Part shown: one piece after another, positions 56,847 through 64,000 of the stretch
How the letters are laid out: each line of letters starts with the position of its first letter
Numbering within the stretch: the first letter of the stretch is position 1
NCBI RefSeq assembly: GCF_014652855.1
Contig: NZ_BMZP01000010.1
Span: 82,802 to 146,801, forward strand
From: Novosphingobium pokkalii
GTDB taxonomy: Bacteria; Pseudomonadota; Alphaproteobacteria; Sphingomonadales; Sphingomonadaceae
Reading direction: 5' to 3'
DNA length: 64,000 bases
Notes under the pieces: model-generated
The model's database searches: none
The model's input: the letters and a program-made list of their open reading frames with translations, nothing else
Told to the model about the DNA's origin: nothing
Position numbers and translations under genes: made by a program

Positions 56847-57333
56847 GGGCGATCACTCCCTGCACCGCACCGCGTGCCTCATCGGCCGAAACCGAAAGAC
56901 CCGCCAGGCGGCTGACGATATCCTGCGCGGCCTGGGCGGCCACGTCTTGCACTTCCCCCTGCGCAGCGGCGCGGGCGGCGGCAATGCGCGCCTCGGCAGC
57001 GGCAGTGGTTTCCTCGATCCGCGCAGCGGCGGCATCGAGCGCGGCCTGCGTGGTGCGGGCAGCGTCGGCCTTGGCGGCGGCGATCAGGTCATGCGCCTGG
57101 GCGCGCTGCTTGCCTTCGGCAATGCGCCAGGCCTGTTCTTCGGCGTCGGCGGCGGCCCGGGCGGCTTCCGCCGCGCCAAGATCGTCGGCGATCTGCTTGT
57201 TGCGCTGGTCGATGGTCGACACCACGCCCGGGAGCATGCCCCGGCCGATGACGAAGAAGACCAGGCCAAAGCACACCAGCAGCCAGAAGATCTGGCTGTC
57301 ATACGTGGCGGCGAGTTGGGCTATCTGGGGCAT
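56839..57333 (-). CDS. F0F1 ATP synthase subunit b'
   Basis: The 164-residue protein begins MPQIAQLAATYDSQIFWLLVCFGLVFFVIGRGMLPGV, the characteristic anchor of the alphaproteobacterial b' subunit, followed by a coiled coil. It forms the peripheral stalk with subunit b and shares an 8-base overlap with its gene. Confidence 0.92.
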   Translation of the reverse strand: MPQIAQLAATYDSQIFWLLVCFGLVFFVIGRGMLPGVVSTIDQRNKQIADDLGAAEAARAAADAEEQAWRIAEGKQRAQAHDLIAAAKADAARTTQAALDAAAARIEETTAAAEARIAAARAAAQGEVQDVAAQAAQDIVSRLAGLSVSADEARGAVQGVIAHG

Positions 57334-57417
57334 CGCGTTGGTCCGCGCTTCCTGTTTGTCGTTCTGGCCGGCCGGGGATCACCCCGGCCGGAAGTCAAGT
57401 CGGTCCGCTTCGCTGCC

Positions 57418-57645
57418 TCAGGCAACGAAGATCAGGATCATCGCGACGACGAACGAGAGCAGGCCCAGAAGTTCGGCGGCGGCGAAGCCGATGAACAGGC
57501 GGCCCTGCTGGCCGTCGGCAGCGCCGGGGTTGCGCAGCGCGCCTTCGAGGAACTTGGCGAAGACATTGCCCACGCCCAGCGAGGCCAGACCGGCGCCGAT
57601 GGCAGCGAGACCAGCGCCGAGAAGCTTTGCGCTCTGTGCGTCCAT
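57418..57645 (-). CDS. atpE: F0F1 ATP synthase subunit c
   Basis: This 75-residue proteolipid has two membrane helices joined by a polar loop (EGALRNPGAADGQQG). The proton-carrying residue is Glu58 in FAAAELLGLLSF. It forms the rotating c-ring. It lies between subunit a and b' genes. Confidence 0.96.
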   Translation of the reverse strand: MDAQSAKLLGAGLAAIGAGLASLGVGNVFAKFLEGALRNPGAADGQQGRLFIGFAAAELLGLLSFVVAMILIFVA

Positions 57646-57704
57646 GATAAAAACTCCCTCTTTGTCGTAAACCGGTGTGAATCGGTATCAGGTGGTGGTG
57701 ACGG

Positions 57705-58487
57705 TCAGTGAAGGTTTTCCGCGTCGTTGAGATAGACGCAGGTAAGCAGGGCAAACACGTAGGCCTGGATGCCGGCAACCAGCAGTTCCAGGGCGCAGAT
57801 GCCGATCATCAGCAGGAAGCTGGGCACACCCGCCAGGAAGAAGGTGCCGACGCCAGCATTCGTGCCCGAGATGACGAAGCCCGAGAGCACTTCGAGCAGC
57901 ACGTGACCCGCCATCATGGCCACGAACAGACGCAGGCCAAGCGAGAAGGGACGCACCAGGAACGAGATCAGCTCGATCGGGAAGATCACCGGCACCATCA
58001 CCGCCGGCGTGCCATGCGGCACGAACAGCGAGAAGAAGTGGAAGCCGTGCTTGGCAAAGCCCACGATCAGCACGATCGCAAAGCTCATGATCGCCAGCAC
58101 GCCAGTCACCGTGAAGTGGCTGGTGGCGGTAAACGGATGGATGCCCACCAGCGCCAGCGGCAGCAGGCCGAGCAGGTTGGCGAACAGGATGAACGTGAAC
58201 AGCGAGAACACGTAAGGCAGGTACTTGCGACCCGCATCGCCGATGTTGGATTGCAGCAGGGTGTCGACAAAGCCGGTGAGGCCTTCGACCGCCATCTGCC
58301 AGCGGCCCGGCACTTGCGCCTTCTTGGCGCCGCCACCGACGAACACGATCAGCACCAGAGTGGTGATGACCATCCACAACGCCGAGTTGGTGAAAGCAAT
58401 GTTGTGCCCGGCGATGGACCAATGATCGGTGCCAAACAGCGGCTCGATCGTGAACTGGTGTACCGGATCGACCTTACCTTCGGCCAC
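57705..58487 (-). CDS. atpB: F0F1 ATP synthase subunit a
   Basis: The 260-residue membrane protein forms the proton half-channels. It starts with DPVHQFTIEPLFG and has five or six helices. The essential Arg is in FSLGLRLFVAMMAGH, and the C-terminal GIQAYVFALLTCVYLNDA is typical of the family. GTG 58487 is preferred to the longer frame because the family N-terminus begins here and GGGGA lies seven bases upstream. Confidence 0.95.
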   Translation of the reverse strand: MAEGKVDPVHQFTIEPLFGTDHWSIAGHNIAFTNSALWMVITTLVLIVFVGGGAKKAQVPGRWQMAVEGLTGFVDTLLQSNIGDAGRKYLPYVFSLFTFILFANLLGLLPLALVGIHPFTATSHFTVTGVLAIMSFAIVLIVGFAKHGFHFFSLFVPHGTPAVMVPVIFPIELISFLVRPFSLGLRLFVAMMAGHVLLEVLSGFVISGTNAGVGTFFLAGVPSFLLMIGICALELLVAGIQAYVFALLTCVYLNDAENLH

Positions 58488-58577
58488 AGTGCTTGTCCCC
58501 GTTACGCGCAAAAATACCAAGGCGCCCCCTGCTCCGGCCAATGTCCTGGCCGGAAACCCACCGGATGCAAGACCCGA

Positions 58578-58895
58578 TCAGGAACGCCCGTTCGAGATCC
58601 TGATGATATTGCGGAAGGCCACGCCCATCCCCACAAACAGCATCACCAGAAGCCCCCATGGTCGCGTTCCGGCAAACTGGTCGATGACCCAGCCGATGAA
58701 CGCGCCGCCCGCAAGCCCGCCGATGAGTTCGGCCAGAACCCGGTTGCCCATGCGATAGTTCGCGTCGGACTTTTCCTGGTCTGGCGTCGGCTTGCGCGCC
58801 GCTTCCTTCTGGCGGGCGGCATCGAGCCGCGCGTTCAGGCTGGAAAGGCGTGCATCCTCACCGATAGGCTCTGCGTCGGTCTGTTCGTCACTCAT
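58578..58895 (-). CDS. atpI: AtpI/AtpZ-like F0F1 assembly protein
   Basis: The 105-residue protein has a charged N-terminal half and two membrane helices: AELIGGLAGGAFIGWVIDQF and WGLLVMLFVGMGVAFRNI. It belongs to the AtpI group, which helps c-ring assembly or Mg handling. ATG 58895 has GGAG seven bases upstream; the longer frame was rejected. As first gene of the F0 operon its position is standard. Confidence 0.88.
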   Translation of the reverse strand: MSDEQTDAEPIGEDARLSSLNARLDAARQKEAARKPTPDQEKSDANYRMGNRVLAELIGGLAGGAFIGWVIDQFAGTRPWGLLVMLFVGMGVAFRNIIRISNGRS

Positions 58896-59104
58896 GCCAT
58901 GCTCCGCTAGCGCATCGGACAAGACCTGTCCGCTCCGTTTTCGGGGCATGTCACGCGCGACGGCATCCCGCCGAGGGCGCCTGCCCCTTAGGCGGGGGGT
59001 TTTCCCGAGTCAACCGCCGTGCGCTGAACTTGCCACAGTTGCGCGCATACGTTTGCGTCAATCCTGCGACAGGCAGGGTTCAAGCCCCTGCCGACAAAGC
59101 CTTT

Positions 59105-59497
59105 TTACAGGCAGCGCGAATCGCGCTGCGGCGGGGCGCTGGTGCGGGTCTGCCAGGTGCCGTTGGGCGCCTGGTACTTCTCGCCCGGCTGCGTCTGCGC
59201 GATCAGCAGGCAGCCCGAGGTGAACGCATATTCCTCCACCGTGGCCTTCTGGGCCTGCGCCTTTTCGGAATAGACCGCGCGCCGCTTGAGGTTGATATCG
59301 TCCACCACGGCTTTCAATGCCGGGTTGGGCGGCGTGACATAGCCGAGGTAGCCATCCATCTTTTCGCCCACCTGCCCGGCCGCGCGCGCGGCGGCATAGG
59401 CCGGATCGCGCTGCGCCAGCGCTGCCACGGGAGCAGCCACCAGCGGCAGGGCCACGGCGGCGGCGATAAGCGCGGAAAAAGCAGTCGTGCGTGCCAT
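59105..59497 (-). CDS. ydbL: YdbL-family (DUF1318) periplasmic protein
   Basis: The 130-residue protein has a signal peptide (residues 1-28, ending VAALA-QR), then the DUF1318 block AYAAARAAGQVGEKMDGYLGYV, PPNPALKAVVDDINLKRRAVYSEKA. In E. coli the ydbH-ynbE-ydbL genes make an envelope bridge for phospholipid transport, YdbL acting as a periplasmic chaperone-like partner. The order is the same here. ATG 59497 gives a proper signal; upstream codons are excluded. Confidence 0.85.
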   Translation of the reverse strand: MARTTAFSALIAAAVALPLVAAPVAALAQRDPAYAAARAAGQVGEKMDGYLGYVTPPNPALKAVVDDINLKRRAVYSEKAQAQKATVEEYAFTSGCLLIAQTQPGEKYQAPNGTWQTRTSAPPQRDSRCL

Positions 59498-59498
59498 C

Positions 59499-59687
59499 TC
59501 AGAAGATGTCCTTGTTCTTGTCGATCGTCTGGCTGGCATCCCCGGCCAGGCGATAGACGACTTCCTGCTTGATGTTGATATTCAACTCGATGACGATCGG
59601 CTTGTCCGGCGCCTTGACCGAAATGCATCCCGAAAGCGCGGCGGCGGCCCCCGCCAGCATGCCTGCGGCCAACACCCTGCGCCTCAC
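59499..59687 (-). CDS. ynbE: YnbE-family outer-membrane lipoprotein
   Basis: The 62-residue protein starts with GTG 59687 after a G-rich ribosome site. Its lipobox is ALSGC (Cys20), followed by ISVKAPDKPIVIELNINIKQEVVYRL, the conserved YnbE strand thought to stack on the end of YdbH and anchor it to the outer membrane. It is one base from ydbL and 86 bases from ydbH. Confidence 0.85.
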   Translation of the reverse strand: MRRRVLAAGMLAGAAAALSGCISVKAPDKPIVIELNINIKQEVVYRLAGDASQTIDKNKDIF

Positions 59688-59773
59688 GTCTGCCCCCCTC
59701 TTTCGGCCCTTGCTGCCGGCAATCGTTGCAGTGCCGGTGTGCACGGTCAAGAGAGGGCAATGCGTTAAGCGGC

Positions 59774-62700
59774 TCATGGCATGGTTCCACTTGCTGAAGG
59801 CTGAATGGCGGGCTGGCCCGGCGTGGTGGGCACAGTGGCCGGGGGGCGAGGCACCACGCGGCCCTTGGCATCGAGCAGCCCGACGGTGCGTGGATCGGCC
59901 ACCACCGAGGGATCGTACATCGACTTGTAGGTGCCCAGCAGGCTGTAGAACGGCGCCCGCACGTTGAGGTTGAACTGGATCGGCAGACCTTCGATCTGGC
60001 GGGTGAAGAAGTTGCGGCTCGCCCCTGCCCCCTGGCTGACGCCGCCGAACTGCACCTGGGTGACGAAATCACCCGCAATATCGCCGCGCAGGGCGATGGT
60101 CATGTGCTTGTAGTTGAGCGAACGCAGCGCCTGGAATGCATAATTCGCCATGAACGACAGGTCTTTATAGGTCAGCGCGCCGACATAGGAGACATTCCCC
60201 CCGCCGCGCGAGGCGAGCGTACCCCCCACGATGTGGCCGCCATTGGCATCGAACACCACCGGCAGGCGCCCGTCGAACACGCCCGTGGCCGAAATGTTGG
60301 CCATTTCCATCCGCGATACGAACTGCGCGGCGTCGAGCCCATCGATCACCAGCGTGAAATTGCGGTTTTCCGCCAAGGCAAAGCGCAAGGTGGTGGGTTC
60401 GAGCGAGAGGCGCCCGCCCATGAACGGCCATTGCGCGCCATTGACCTGCACGACCTGGTCGCGCTTCAATTGCACGTCCACCGTTCCGTCGGTCACTTCG
60501 ACGCCGGGGTTGATCGAGGCCACTTTCAGGATCTGGTGCGGGGCGGTTTCCATCGCCAGCAGGTCGGTAAAGTCCAGCGTGCCGGACAGCCCCTTCACCG
60601 GGCCGAAGGCGGCGGCGAAATCAAGGCCCTGGCTGCCGAACCGGCCCGAAGACGTGACCTTGTCGCCCTGCCAGTCGATCCGCCCCTTGCCGGCGATCGC
60701 GCCATTGGCATTGGCAATCAGGCCCAGCGCCAGGCTGGTGAGCTGCGCAGGCTGAAAATCCTTGTCGAACGTCAGCTTGTCCACCACCAGATCGGCATGG
60801 CCGCTGGCCCGCGCGAGATCGTGGCTGACGCTGACCGTGGCGACCGGGCGGTTGCTCTTTGCCTCGCGCAGCAGGGCCTGGGCCGCGATTCGGCCATCGG
60901 CCAGCGTCAACCCGGCATCGCGCGCGACAAGCTTTTCAAAGCGGGCCGGGCTGGCGCGGTCAGTCAGGTCGAAACTGGTATCGGTCAGGGCCAGCCGGCC
61001 ATCGGCATAGCGCCAGGTGCCGGTCGCGCCGGTAATGTCGAGCGGCACGGCGGCCATGCGCGCTTCCACGCCGGCGAACGTGCCGGTGAAATCGCGCCCG
61101 AGCTTGGCTGTCAGATCGGCCAGGGTCAGGCGCGTGGCGGTCGCCTCTGGCCCCAGCGCGACTTGCACGCCCCGTGCGGTCAGCGTGCCCGGCCAGGCCA
61201 GGCCGACCGCGCCGGTCTCCAGCCGCAACGGCGTTTCGCCCAGGCGCCCGGACATGCGCAGCGCCGACGTGCCCAGCGCCACGCGCAAAGGCCCACTTCC
61301 GGCCGAAACGATGGCCTGCCCATCGACCGGGCAGATGGTCAGCGCCTGGCCATCGAGCGCCATCTGCCCCAGTTCGAGCGAATCGAACGCGGGCTGGATG
61401 CACCGCCGCCACAGCGCCAACGCTCCGTGCCGGCCATAGGCCCCGCTGACCGGAAGACGCAGGTTCTCCACCCGCCCGCCGGGAATGGCACCAGAAAGCC
61501 GCGTTTCGCCCGAAAAGCCCAGCGCCCCGTCCGCCATCTGCACGACCACCAGTTCGGGCACGGCAAGGCGGCCGCCACCGACTGCATAATCGGCCATGGC
61601 GAGATGGAACTGCGCGCCGCCGCGCCCCTGGCGCTCCATCGTGCCATCGATGCGCGGCAGTCCCTTGCCCCCCGTGGCGAAATTGCCGGCGAAGCGCGGG
61701 GTGGTGCTGCCACTGCCGGAAACGCGCACTTTGCCCAGCGAAAGCAGCGCCTCGCCACTGCCTCCGCGCAGCGCGCCTTGCGGCACGACCACGTCCCACG
61801 CGCCATCGTGCGTGTGGCGGACGGTAAGATCGGCGGCAAAGCGGCTGCCACGCTCTTCCTCGCGCAGGCGGCGGCGCACTTGCGCCACCATCGGCGCGGC
61901 GAGCGTGCCGGCCACGGCCTGTTCGGCAGAGGCGAGCGCCTGGTCGAGCAATGGCCCACGCCGCAAGCCGCGCGCATCCACCGTGCCGCGAAACTCGGCA
62001 TCGGGCGCCCCGCCCGGTCCGCCCGCCAGCCGCGCCTTGACCAGGCCATCGAGCCCGAGCAGGCCGATGGCGCCCTGCGCGGAGCGGACCCCGCCGGCGG
62101 TGGCGGCCATGCGGCCCGACAAGGCCCCGTCACGCCACGCCAGTGCAGTATCCAGCCCCAGCGTCTCGCCCGAAACCGTGCCGGCGCGGAACGCGCTGGA
62201 GCGCACGCGGCCCTTGACGGTCAGCCCGGCAAGATCGCGGTCGGCCTGGGCTTCCAGATCGAGATCCGCGCCGCGCACCAGCAGCCCCGAAGCCGCGCAG
62301 GCGAGATTGGCCACCCGCACCGGGCCGACGAAGCGCGGCTGCTCGCCGCGGATCGTCACTTCGCCAAAGGCCGTGGCGCGGCCGGTGGTGCAAGTGCCCA
62401 GCGCCAGGCGCGGCGCCACTACCGCGAGCGTTCCGGCAAAGCCATCGCGCAGCGCCCCCGCGCCATCGGCCTTGAACGCCACGCGGCCCTGGTCGGCATC
62501 GATCAGCCCGCGCCCGTCGACGATCGACAGGCGCCACTCGGGCAGGCGGAACGGCGTCTTGCTCGCGGGGCGGGCATAGATCACCTTGTCCAGCGCGCCG
62601 AAGCTGGCGTGTCCGTTGTGCAGCGTACCGTAGAGACGCGGGCGCACCAGCGTGATCTGGCCGATGCGCGGGCCGGTCAGGCTCCAGGCCAGGCTGAGTT

Positions 62701-62995
62701 CGGCGCGGTCAATCACCAGGTCGGGCCGGCGCGGATCGCCCACCACCACGTTGGCCAGCACTTCGCGGCCCGGCCCGATCGAAACGATGGTATAGCGCGC
62801 CGGCAGGCCCAGGCTCGCCAGTTCATCGGCGATCACCCCATCGGCAATGCGGTTGCGCGCCAGCCACAGGCCACCGCCCGCCACCAGCAGCGCCGTGCCG
62901 GTGGCCCAGAGCGCCACACGCCAACGTCCGCGCACAAGGGGCCGCCGTGAAGGGGGCAATGCGTCGGGTTTCGCCAAATCGGTATTATCCGCCAT
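59774..62995 (-). CDS. ydbH: YdbH-family AsmA-like intermembrane lipid-transport protein
   Basis: The 1073-residue protein has an N-terminal membrane anchor (about residues 26-46, WRVALWATGTALLVAGGGLWLA) and a very long beta-rich periplasmic body. The dicarboxylate-like C-terminal domain of the YdbH family (PF11739) includes GTLDFTDLLAMETAPHQ, GVEVTDGTVDVQLKRDQ and YVGALTYKDLSFMANYAFQALRSLNY. Such proteins form grooves that carry phospholipids from inner to outer membrane. ATG 62995 has AAGGGGG four bases upstream. It leads the ydbH-ynbE-ydbL operon. Confidence 0.88.
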   Translation of the reverse strand: MADNTDLAKPDALPPSRRPLVRGRWRVALWATGTALLVAGGGLWLARNRIADGVIADELASLGLPARYTIVSIGPGREVLANVVVGDPRRPDLVIDRAELSLAWSLTGPRIGQITLVRPRLYGTLHNGHASFGALDKVIYARPASKTPFRLPEWRLSIVDGRGLIDADQGRVAFKADGAGALRDGFAGTLAVVAPRLALGTCTTGRATAFGEVTIRGEQPRFVGPVRVANLACAASGLLVRGADLDLEAQADRDLAGLTVKGRVRSSAFRAGTVSGETLGLDTALAWRDGALSGRMAATAGGVRSAQGAIGLLGLDGLVKARLAGGPGGAPDAEFRGTVDARGLRRGPLLDQALASAEQAVAGTLAAPMVAQVRRRLREEERGSRFAADLTVRHTHDGAWDVVVPQGALRGGSGEALLSLGKVRVSGSGSTTPRFAGNFATGGKGLPRIDGTMERQGRGGAQFHLAMADYAVGGGRLAVPELVVVQMADGALGFSGETRLSGAIPGGRVENLRLPVSGAYGRHGALALWRRCIQPAFDSLELGQMALDGQALTICPVDGQAIVSAGSGPLRVALGTSALRMSGRLGETPLRLETGAVGLAWPGTLTARGVQVALGPEATATRLTLADLTAKLGRDFTGTFAGVEARMAAVPLDITGATGTWRYADGRLALTDTSFDLTDRASPARFEKLVARDAGLTLADGRIAAQALLREAKSNRPVATVSVSHDLARASGHADLVVDKLTFDKDFQPAQLTSLALGLIANANGAIAGKGRIDWQGDKVTSSGRFGSQGLDFAAAFGPVKGLSGTLDFTDLLAMETAPHQILKVASINPGVEVTDGTVDVQLKRDQVVQVNGAQWPFMGGRLSLEPTTLRFALAENRNFTLVIDGLDAAQFVSRMEMANISATGVFDGRLPVVFDANGGHIVGGTLASRGGGNVSYVGALTYKDLSFMANYAFQALRSLNYKHMTIALRGDIAGDFVTQVQFGGVSQGAGASRNFFTRQIEGLPIQFNLNVRAPFYSLLGTYKSMYDPSVVADPRTVGLLDAKGRVVPRPPATVPTTPGQPAIQPSASGTMP

Positions 62996-63107
62996 TCGCC
63001 CCCTTCTTGCGCATGGCCCGCGCTTGGGCAATGCAAATCACTGCAACATTCTTGCCGCCAACGCGCGCCGGTCGCTCCGGTGCCCGCCATCTTGCCCGTC
63101 AGAGGTC

Positions 63108-63857
63108 ATGCCGGACGAACCCCGACTCTTTCCTGAACGGCCCGCCCAGCCGGTAGACCCGATTCCGGACCGGGTGCGCGAGGCGGCGCACGATCCGTCC
63201 GGCCATCGCGCCCGGCTGCGGCGGCGCCTGCTCAACGGCAGCGACGACGCTCTGGCCGATCACGAGGTCATCGAGGCGCTGTTGATGACCGTGATCCCGC
63301 GCATGGACGTGAAACCGCTGGCACGCATGCTGTTGCAACGCTTCGGCTCGCTGCCCGGCGTGTTCAACGCCGATCCGCGCGCGCTGCAAGCGGTGCCGGG
63401 CATCAAGGAAGCCGCCGCCGCCGCACTGCGCATTGCCGGGGTGGCCGCGCGGCGCCTGGCCCGTGCGCAAGTGCAGGAAATGCCGGTGCTGTCGAGCTGG
63501 CAGGCGCTGATCGACTATCTCACCATCGACATGGCGCACCTCAACCACGAACGGGTGCGCGTGCTCTATCTCAACACCCAGAACCGCTTGCTGCTCGACC
63601 AGATCGTGAGCGACGGGACGCTGGACGAAAGCGCGATCTACACGCGCGAGATCATCGCCAAGGCCCTCGCCATCGGCGCGGCCGCGCTGATCCTGGTGCA
63701 CAACCACCCCTCGGGCAGCACCCAGCCCAGCCGCGCCGATATCCAGATCACCCACAAGATCATGGAAGCCGCGCGCCTGCTCGGCGTGACCGTGCACGAC
63801 CACGTGATCATCGGCCGCGAGGGGCATACGTCGCTGAAAGCCAAGGGATTGATTTAG
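63108..63857 (+). CDS. radC: RadC-family JAB/MPN domain protein
   Basis: The 249-residue protein has an N-terminal helix-hairpin-helix region (about residues 60-115, RFGSLPGVFNADPRALQAVPGIKEAAAAAL) and a C-terminal JAMM domain. The JAMM motif is LILVHNHPSGSTQPSRAD, with Glu in TREII and the His-x-His...Asp metal set present. The biochemical function is unsettled; the old DNA-repair assignment was withdrawn. ATG 63108 follows GAGG. It is divergent from ydbH. Confidence 0.93.
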   Translation: MPDEPRLFPERPAQPVDPIPDRVREAAHDPSGHRARLRRRLLNGSDDALADHEVIEALLMTVIPRMDVKPLARMLLQRFGSLPGVFNADPRALQAVPGIKEAAAAALRIAGVAARRLARAQVQEMPVLSSWQALIDYLTIDMAHLNHERVRVLYLNTQNRLLLDQIVSDGTLDESAIYTREIIAKALAIGAAALILVHNHPSGSTQPSRADIQITHKIMEAARLLGVTVHDHVIIGREGHTSLKAKGLI

Positions 63858-63867
63858 CTGATACTCT

Positions 63868-63960
63868 CCCTCCTCTTCAGAGGAGGGGGTCGGGGGGTGG
63901 TGCTTGAAACCCGGCGCAAGGCTTCGCACCACCCCCATCCCCTCCTCTGAAGAGCAGGGG
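63868..63960. repeat. Second, diverged copy of repeat class C
   Basis: Two inverted halves (63868-63902 and about 63927-63960) contain CCTCTTCAGAGG and CACCACCCCCATCCCC, with internal mismatches. The same modules occur in the opposite order at 11724-11809. It lies 11 bases after radC and may terminate it. Confidence 0.75.
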
Positions 63961-64000
63961 AATCGCATATGGGCTTGCGCTGCTGATTGAATAGGATTCT

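Noticed and set aside
60104..62950. 948-residue open frame on the plus strand
   Set aside because: It is the antisense shadow of the YdbH-family gene; composition is Arg/Gln/Gly-rich without motifs.

Overview
The window reads as a chromosomal segment of a Sphingomonadales alphaproteobacterium, most like Novosphingobium or a close relative (inference). The reasons are the high GC content, four-base start/stop overlaps in operons, several large TonB-dependent receptors next to carbohydrate-degradation genes, the atpI-B-E-b'-b gene order, and dispersed palindromic repeats. I see no rRNA, tRNA, CRISPR array, complete insertion sequence or prophage.

Layout. 1-5943: glycogen operon (glgC fragment, glgA, phosphoglucomutase, glgX). 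6079-6765: a small serine hydrolase. 7033-11700: a tightly coupled operon with a DUF2334 deacetylase-like protein, two GT4 glycosyltransferases, a flippase-like membrane protein and a DUF2141 protein. 11888-16933: two TonB-dependent receptors. 17072-18718: a LysR regulator divergent from a nitroreductase. 18947-19624: an L,D-transpeptidase-like protein. 19913-25674: a complete RND efflux operon. 25841-31944: envelope/polysaccharide genes (pyruvyltransferase, glycosyltransferase, small membrane protein, beta-barrel, SleB hydrolase). 31945-33356: an AT-richer patch with palindromic repeats and an orphan gene with two CxxC pairs. 33790-36056: a SulP transporter and a ParB-like protein.

36103-46536 is a near-complete oxidative (Weimberg-type) L-arabinose module. 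It holds an IlvD/Edd sugar-acid dehydratase, aldose 1-epimerase, an MFS sugar transporter, a GntR/FCD regulator, an alpha-ketoglutarate semialdehyde dehydrogenase, an AraD1/GguC dehydratase, a Gfo/Idh sugar dehydrogenase and a GH51 arabinofuranosidase. The lactonase is not in the window. Two similar 17-bp sites (39142-39158 and 41424-41440) look like shared operators.

46664-56132 is the most interesting part. A TonB receptor is divergent from a gene pair that resembles the alpha (TIM barrel) and beta (DUF6379-like) subunits of C-glycoside deglycosidases and 3-oxo-glycoside beta-eliminases. A SnoaL-like protein and a TetR regulator follow, then an operon with an LLM-class flavin monooxygenase, an FMN reductase and a GH3 glucosidase. 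Two near-identical 22-bp dyad sites (49106-49127 and 52028-52049) sit upstream of the two operons, so the TetR protein probably controls both as one glycoside-catabolism regulon.

56295-58895 encodes the F0 part of ATP synthase plus AtpI. 59105-62995 encodes a ydbH-ynbE-ydbL-type envelope lipid-transport triad. 63108-63857 is a RadC-family gene. All functions rest on recognised motifs and context; no database search was possible.
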